A stretch of 19,374 nucleotides of DNA from GCA-003244245 sp036521655 (lineage in GTDB: Bacteria; Actinomycetota; Actinomycetes; Mycobacteriales; Pseudonocardiaceae): positions 1-19,374 of the forward strand of contig DATDHI010000285.1 of assembly GCA_036521655.1 (NCBI GenBank), given 5' to 3'. The position numbers and the translations under genes are program-made. The notes under the pieces were generated by a model, which saw only the letters and a list, made by a program, of their open reading frames with translations, had not been told where the DNA came from and did no database searches. How positions within the stretch are numbered: position 1 is the stretch's first letter; the number at the start of each line of letters is the position of its first letter. Below are positions 13,916 through 19,374 of this stretch, piece after piece.

Positions 13916-13935
13916 GACGTTTCAGGACGTTTCAG
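13916..13935. repeat. Tandem 10-base repeat GACGTTTCAG x2
   Basis: GACGTTTCAG occurs twice head to tail (13916-13925 and 13926-13935), in the presumed 5' leader of the FhuF-like gene and running into the edge of the iron box. One helical turn of periodicity would put both copies on the same DNA face, as for a second regulator, but no known consensus is matched. Confidence 0.6.
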
Positions 13936-13950
13936 GTATGCCTAACCTAA
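13932..13950. promoter_or_regulatory. IdeR/DmdR/DtxR-type iron box
   Basis: TCAGGTATGCCTAACCTAA compares with the 19-base consensus TTAGGTTAGGCTAACCTAA at 15 positions, and more if the degenerate central positions are allowed. The half-sites AGGT and ACCT (13934-13937, 13945-13948) are spaced correctly. Iron-loaded IdeR-family repressors bind such sites over promoters of iron-uptake genes. It lies 44 bases before the FhuF-like start, so it probably controls that gene; clpC starts 260 bases away in the other direction and is less likely to be affected. Confidence 0.7.
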
Positions 13951-14127
13951 TGGCGGGCAACCTAACACCAGGGCCGGCCTCGAAGCACGGTCGGTACACC
14001 CCTACCACCCGAGCGGGTTGTTCACCCTGAGCGGACGGGTGGCCCGTTGCGGAATCTTGACCTGCGGTAGCACGTTGGATCGGGCGTAGTGGAGCAGTTC
14101 GCGCAGCGGCGCTGACCGTCCGGCAGC

Positions 14128-14133
14128 TAGAGT
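14128..14133 (+). promoter_or_regulatory. Candidate -10 (TAGAGT) for clpC
   Basis: CTAGAGT is a TAnnnT match 76 bases before the clpC start, giving a leader of about 70 bases. No matching -35 and no clear ClgR palindrome was found, so the clpC promoter remains uncertain. Confidence 0.25.
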
Positions 14134-14209
14134 GGCCGCACGACGTGTCTCGTGCTCAACAAGATGGTTGACCAGTGGCGTCGCGACGGCGCACCAGTCA
14201 GGAGTGCAC

Positions 14210-16741
<2,532 letters not shown>

Positions 16742-16746
16742 CCGGA

Positions 16747-16780
16747 GGAGGTGGACACGCCGCCCGGCGTGCCCACCTCC
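16747..16780 (+). terminator. Strong hairpin after clpC
   Basis: GGAGGTGG-A-CACGCC (16747-16761) pairs with GGCGTG-C-CCACCTCC (16766-16780): 14 pairs with one internal A/C mismatch and a four-base GCCC loop, starting five bases after the clpC stop. A pyrimidine run (CCTTCCCC) follows rather than a T tract. This is the expected end of the clpC transcript. Confidence 0.75.
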
Positions 16781-16835
16781 CCTTCCCCGCGTGTCGTCCT
16801 CTCGTGCACACCGGGTACGCCTGTCCTGCACACGC

Positions 16836-16863
16836 GATCGCTATTCGGAACCGAATGGCGATC
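16836..16863. terminator. Inverted repeat at the end of mutY (probable terminator)
   Basis: GATCGCTATTCGG (16836-16848) and CCGAATGGCGATC (16851-16863) form a 13-pair dyad with one non-Watson-Crick pair around AA. It overlaps the mutY stop codon (16862-16864, minus strand). The odd pair is a G-U wobble in the clpC-direction RNA and an A-C mismatch in the mutY RNA. It probably ends mutY transcripts and backs up the clpC hairpin. Confidence 0.5.
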
Positions 16864-17731
16864 AGGGGGTGCCGTCTCCGGGCAAAGCGAAGCGGTTGTG
16901 GCGGGTCTGCTCTACTAGGCCGTCGACTAGCAGGGAATTCAGGCAGCGGTTGCGCTGTGGCGCGTCGGGCCAGACTGCGTCCAGCCGGGACCGGGGCACC
17001 GGAACCACCGCTGCCCGCAGCACGTCGAGCAGCAGCCCACGCACCTGGCGATCGGTTCCCGCGAAGCGCTGCGCCGGTCGGCCGGGGGTGGTGCTGGCCG
17101 GTCGGCCGGCGCGCACCCACGCGCACTCACCGACCACCGGGCAGGCGGCGCAGCGTGGGCTGCGGGCCGTGCACACGACCGCGCCAAGCTCCATCAGGGC
17201 GGCGGAGAAGCGTGCCGCCCGCGCCGTCGGCAGCACACCATCCACGTCGGACAGATCGCGGGAGGCCGACGGCGGACCGGAGTCGGCCATGCCGTGCACT
17301 GCACGGGCAACCACCCGGCGGACGTTGGTGTCCACTACCGGCACGCGGTGTCCGTAGCCGAATGCCGCGACGGCGCGGGCGGTATATGCGCCGATCCCGG
17401 GCAGGCCGAGCAGCAGGTCCACATCGGAGGGGACGATGTCGTGATGCTGCGCGGCGATGGTCTGGGCGGCCGCATGCAGGCGCAGCGCCCGTCGCGGGTA
17501 ACCCAGCTTCCCCCAGGCACGAAGGACGGTGCCAGGGGTCTCGGCGGCCAGGCTCGAGGGCCTGGGCCAGCGGGCGATCCACTCCGTCCACACGCTTGCG
17601 ACGCGCTGTACCGGGGTCTGCTGCAGCATGACCTCGCTGACCAGCACGCCCCACGGCGTGGTGGCCGGCGAGCGCCAGGGCAGATCCCGGGCGTGGGCGT
17701 CGAACCACGCGATCAGTTGCGGGGTGTTCAC
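16862..17731 (-). CDS. mutY: A/G-specific adenine DNA glycosylase (MutY)
   Basis: A 289-residue MutY that removes adenine mispaired with 8-oxoguanine, preventing G-to-T changes. The catalytic Glu33 is in VSEVMLQQTPV, the helix-hairpin-helix is LPGIGAYTA (110-118), the catalytic Asp134 is in VPVVDTNVRR, and the 4Fe-4S cluster is held by Cys187, Cys194, Cys197 and Cys203 (C-x6-C-x2-C-x5-C). The C-terminal part is short and resembles a winged helix (SLLVDGLVEQTRHNRFALPG) instead of the Nudix-like 8-oxoG-reading domain of E. coli MutY, in keeping with the shorter actinobacterial form. GTG 17731 overlaps the carbonic anhydrase stop by four bases (GTGA), so the two are translationally coupled. Confidence 0.92.
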   Translation of the reverse strand: MNTPQLIAWFDAHARDLPWRSPATTPWGVLVSEVMLQQTPVQRVASVWTEWIARWPRPSSLAAETPGTVLRAWGKLGYPRRALRLHAAAQTIAAQHHDIVPSDVDLLLGLPGIGAYTARAVAAFGYGHRVPVVDTNVRRVVARAVHGMADSGPPSASRDLSDVDGVLPTARAARFSAALMELGAVVCTARSPRCAACPVVGECAWVRAGRPASTTPGRPAQRFAGTDRQVRGLLLDVLRAAVVPVPRSRLDAVWPDAPQRNRCLNSLLVDGLVEQTRHNRFALPGDGTP

Positions 17732-18228
17732 GGCTGGGTCGGCAGCACCTCGGCGAGATCGCCGGTCTCGACATCCACCACGAAGCCACGCACCTCCGTG
17801 GTGTTCGCCAGGAACGGGCTGCGCTGAACCCGTGCCACCGACTGCCGCACGTCGGACTCGGTGTCGGGGAATGTTCCGACCGCCCACATGGGGCGCTGGC
17901 CGGTGGCCTCCTGGAGCTCGGACAAGAAGTCCTCGTCGGTGAACGTCGCCATCCCGCATTTGGTGTGGTGCAGCAGCATCACCTCGGTGGTGCCCAGTTT
18001 CCACTGGCTGACCGCCAGGGAGCGGATGACGTCATCGGTGACCACGCCGCCGGCGTTGCGGATCACGTGCGCCTCGCCCGGTTGCAGGCCGAGCAGCGCG
18101 ACCGGGTCAATCCGGGCGTCCATGCAGGCCACCACCGCGATGCGCAGGCTAGGCGGGGACGCCAGCACACCCGGGTGGGTACCCCAGCGGCGTGTGTTGC
18201 GGTCCACCAGGTCCTCGATTGCCGTCAC
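17728..18228 (-). CDS. Beta-class carbonic anhydrase
   Basis: A 166-residue beta-carbonic anhydrase, which interconverts CO2 and bicarbonate. The zinc ligands and catalytic dyad are clear: Cys35, Asp37 and Arg39 in ACMDARI, then His88 and Cys91 in LLHHTKCGMATF. The compact length and the HTxCGM form resemble the small mycobacterial enzyme Rv1284 more than the longer Rv3588c that occupies the equivalent place next to mutY. GTG 18228 is preceded by GGGGAGG at five bases. It shares four bases with the downstream mutY start, so one transcript probably serves both. In M. tuberculosis the corresponding pair is, from memory, divergently oriented. Confidence 0.92.
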   Translation of the reverse strand: MTAIEDLVDRNTRRWGTHPGVLASPPSLRIAVVACMDARIDPVALLGLQPGEAHVIRNAGGVVTDDVIRSLAVSQWKLGTTEVMLLHHTKCGMATFTDEDFLSELQEATGQRPMWAVGTFPDTESDVRQSVARVQRSPFLANTTEVRGFVVDVETGDLAEVLPTQP

Positions 18229-18555
18229 GGGCGCCTCCCCCTTGCAATCTGTGATGCGGTAGGAAGCATTGTGCTGGCGGCGGATCACACCGTGCCGCCG
18301 GGGGCAGGAGTACTCCTCGGGGTTCCCAGCCGGGCCACCCGGCGCAGCATGTCCCGCACCGCATGGGAGGTCCACTCCCGGTCCCACGCGGCGCCGCGGA
18401 TCGTGGTCTTCGGCGGGTCCTGAGGGATCACTGAAGGTGTGCCATCCGGGACGGGGGGCTTCAGGGGCTCCTCAGGTCCGTCTCGCACGGTAGGTGCTGC
18501 GAGAACGGCGGCACTCGGCCGCCGGGCGCTTTCTACCGAAGGGAAGGACACCGCA
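18229..18555. other. Divergent intergenic region between carbonic anhydrase and the DUF5666-like gene
   Basis: A 327-base gap. Next to the carbonic anhydrase is its purine-rich ribosome site. The middle (18285-18431, minus strand) holds a possible 48-codon open frame, listed separately. The right end is the leader of the secreted protein, with a 6-pair hairpin GGCGGC-ACTCG-GCCGCC (18506-18522) and the ribosome site GGAAGGA (18542-18548). No confident -10/-35 pair was found for either direction; TAGGTG near 18491 is a weak possibility on the plus strand. Confidence 0.5.
18285..18431 (-). CDS. Possible small ORF of unknown function
   Basis: A 48-codon frame from GTG 18431 to TGA 18287-18285, on the same strand as and 56 bases upstream of the carbonic anhydrase. 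The central part (TIRGAAWDREWTSHAVRDML, then RRVARLG) has strongly GC-rich third codon positions and amphipathic character, as expected of translated DNA in this genome. There is no good ribosome site, no recognised family, and the frame is open further upstream, so it could be the remnant of a longer gene or chance. I do not recognise it. Confidence 0.2.
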   Translation of the reverse strand: MIPQDPPKTTIRGAAWDREWTSHAVRDMLRRVARLGTPRSTPAPGGTV

Positions 18556-19068
18556 ATGGCCACGAGGACCATGAAGACGGTGCTGGCGGGAGTCACCGTG
18601 CTTGCGGTCGCCGGGTTGGGCTCGGGGCTCGCCTTCGCCCAGGGCTCCGACGTTCAGGGTTCCGACGTCCAGGGCTCGGACGTTCAGAACGTGGACGTTC
18701 AGGGCTCCGACGTTCAGGGCTCGGACACCACGGCGCCCTCCGATCCTGCTGGCCAAGCCAAGCATCGCCGGGCTTTCCTGGGCCGGGTCGAGCACGGCGA
18801 GTTCACGACGCACACCAAGACCGGCGACCAGGTGGTCGACGTACAACGGGGTACCGTCACCGCGGTGAATGGCCAGTCGATCACCGTGAAGTCGGCGGAC
18901 GGCTTCAGCGGCACCTACTCGATTGATCCACAATCCAAGGTCCGCAAGGACAAGCGGGACATCACCATTGACCAGGTCGCCACCAACGATCGCGTCGTCG
19001 TGTTCGCCCTCAAGAACGGCGGTACCGCCGCCGCGAAGCGCATCGGCGATCTCGGCCCCGCCAAGTAA
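18556..19068 (+). CDS. Secreted DUF5666-like protein with QGSDV repeats
   Basis: A 170-residue exported protein. Residues 1-28 form a Sec signal peptide (MATRTMKTVLAGVTVLAVAG then LAFA) with likely cleavage after AFA at 28. The mature protein starts directly with six pentapeptide repeats, mostly QGSDV (29-58). After a short linker, residues about 74-167 look like a DUF5666 beta-rich domain: RGTVTAVNGQSITVKSADG, TYSIDPQSKVR, and VATNDRVVVFALKNGGTAAAKRI. The role is unknown; it is probably cell-surface or periplasmic. No lipobox cysteine or LPxTG anchor is present, and the mature protein has no cysteine. ATG 18556 follows GGAAGGA by seven bases. It converges on radA with five bases between the stops. 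Confidence 0.75.
   Translation: MATRTMKTVLAGVTVLAVAGLGSGLAFAQGSDVQGSDVQGSDVQNVDVQGSDVQGSDTTAPSDPAGQAKHRRAFLGRVEHGEFTTHTKTGDQVVDVQRGTVTAVNGQSITVKSADGFSGTYSIDPQSKVRKDKRDITIDQVATNDRVVVFALKNGGTAAAKRIGDLGPAK
18640..18729 (+). repeat. Six 15-base in-frame repeats (QGSDV)
   Basis: Six units of 15 bases begin at 18640, 18655, 18670, 18685, 18700 and 18715, based on CAGGGCTCCGACGTT with a few substitutions. They encode QGSDV x3, QNVDV, QGSDV and QGSDT immediately after the predicted signal-peptide cleavage site. Most differences are synonymous (TCC/TCG for Ser after GGC/GGT), suggesting the peptide sequence is maintained. Confidence 0.9.
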
Positions 19069-19073
19069 GGGCA

Positions 19074-19374
19074 CTAGCGCAGCCATCGCAACGCCGCAGT
19101 CAGATCGGCCACCTCGTGCAGGCGCATTCCGGCCGGCACGGCGCCGGAGCGCTCCGGCGCGCTGTCCGGCGGCACCAATGCGTGCTGGAAGCCCAGCCGG
19201 GCGGCTTCGGCCAGCCGCCGGCGCAGCCCGGTGACATGCCGGACCTCCCCGGCTAGCCCGAGCTCCCCGATGGCCACCGCCTGCGGGGGTAGCAGAAGGT
19301 CACCGGCCGCCGATGCGACGGCCAGCGCGACGGCGAGATCAGCGGCCGGCTCCATCACGCGCATCCCGCCCACC
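19074..19374 (-). CDS. radA: DNA repair protein RadA, C-terminal part (partial)
   Basis: The last 99 or so codons of RadA (Sms), the RecA-like DNA helicase that promotes branch migration in recombinational repair. The gene runs off the right end of the window. What is visible is the Lon-protease-like C-terminal domain: GGMRVMEPAADLAVALAVAS, then AVAIGELGLAGEVRHVTG, RRLAEAARLGFQHALVP and the end LHEVADLTAALRWLR. The zinc finger and Walker motifs lie outside. The stop (TAG on the minus strand at 19074-19076) is five bases from the end of the secreted protein gene, so the two converge without room for a terminator. Confidence 0.92.
   Translation of the reverse strand, partial: VGGMRVMEPAADLAVALAVASAAGDLLLPPQAVAIGELGLAGEVRHVTGLRRRLAEAARLGFQHALVPPDSAPERSGAVPAGMRLHEVADLTAALRWLR

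Larger units (their letters stand above)
13889..14209. other. Divergent intergenic region between the FhuF-like gene and clpC
   Basis: This 321-base stretch has no convincing gene. The left part serves the minus-strand FhuF-like gene: its ribosome site, a 10-base palindrome CCTGTACAGG (13896-13905), a tandem 10-base repeat and an iron box, plus a further CAACCTAAC (13959-13967) resembling one half of another box. The right part is the clpC leader with a TAGAGT hexamer and the AGGAG ribosome site (14200-14204). A minus-strand open frame covers 14002 to about 14165 with fairly GC-rich third positions but no usable start codon; I do not call it. Confidence 0.7.

Noticed and set aside
14090..14120. 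ClgR-like operator upstream of clpC (TTCGCGCAGCGGCG)
   Set aside because: The spacing between CGC and GCG is six rather than five and the flanks do not match the known palindrome.
17732..18004. N-terminal extension of MutY inside the carbonic anhydrase gene
   Set aside because: It is an out-of-frame reading of the carbonic anhydrase; GTG 17731 gives the expected MutY N-terminus.
18640..18729. Short regular repeats as a CRISPR array
   Set aside because: The 15-base units are head to tail with no spacers and are in frame within a signal-peptide protein.

Overview
The window is a high-GC actinobacterial chromosome segment of core, vertically inherited type. Its gene order closely follows the Mycobacterium tuberculosis block ftsH-folE-folP-folB-folK-Rv3605c-Rv3604c-Rv3603c-panC-panD-coaX-lysS-lsr2-clpC1, with mutY, a carbonic anhydrase and radA nearby. 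Together with Lsr2, an IdeR/DmdR-type iron box and frequent GTG starts, this points to the Mycobacteriales/Pseudonocardiales side of the actinobacteria. The genus cannot be fixed from the sequence. I see no rRNA, tRNA, CRISPR array, transposase, integrase or prophage gene.

Region 1 (1-3051, + strand) is the end of ftsH followed by folE, folP, folB and folK, the folate branch from GTP to dihydropteroate, then a DUF3180 membrane protein. The genes are tightly packed, with two 4-base GTGA overlaps. Region 2 (3139-5347, + strand) holds a two-helix membrane/coiled-coil protein of the Rv3604c type carrying a HTNGA tandem repeat, a 66-base element bounded by perfect 16-base inverted arms, and a PrsW-family membrane protease. 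Region 3 (5453-8481, + strand) is a coenzyme A block: a Rossmann/DUF2520 reductase-like protein, PanC, PanD and type III pantothenate kinase CoaX. PanC and PanD lie in one uninterrupted reading frame, the most unusual coding feature here.

Region 4 (8488-11293) has a SAM methyltransferase (minus) divergent from lysS, then the nucleoid protein gene lsr2, which ends in a strong 12-bp hairpin. Region 5 (11371-13888, minus) holds a DUF2231 membrane protein, a diacylglycerol-kinase-family lipid kinase and a FhuF-like [2Fe-2S] protein. The last lies behind a good match to the IdeR/DmdR iron box, so it is probably iron-repressed. Region 6 is clpC (+), the AAA+ unfoldase of the Clp protease, convergent with a mutY/beta-carbonic anhydrase pair (minus) whose reading frames overlap by 4 bases. 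Region 7 is a secreted DUF5666-like protein with a QGSDV tandem repeat (+), convergent with the 3' end of radA (minus, running off the window).

A recurring theme is a TAnnnT -10 hexamer only 7-8 bases ahead of the start codon, as expected for leaderless mRNAs. It decides the starts of lysS, the methyltransferase, prsW, the lipid kinase and the Rv3604c-like gene. Nothing here looks like a wholly new system. The points most worth following up are the PanC-PanD fusion, the inverted-repeat element, the iron-box/FhuF unit and the repeat-bearing surface proteins.
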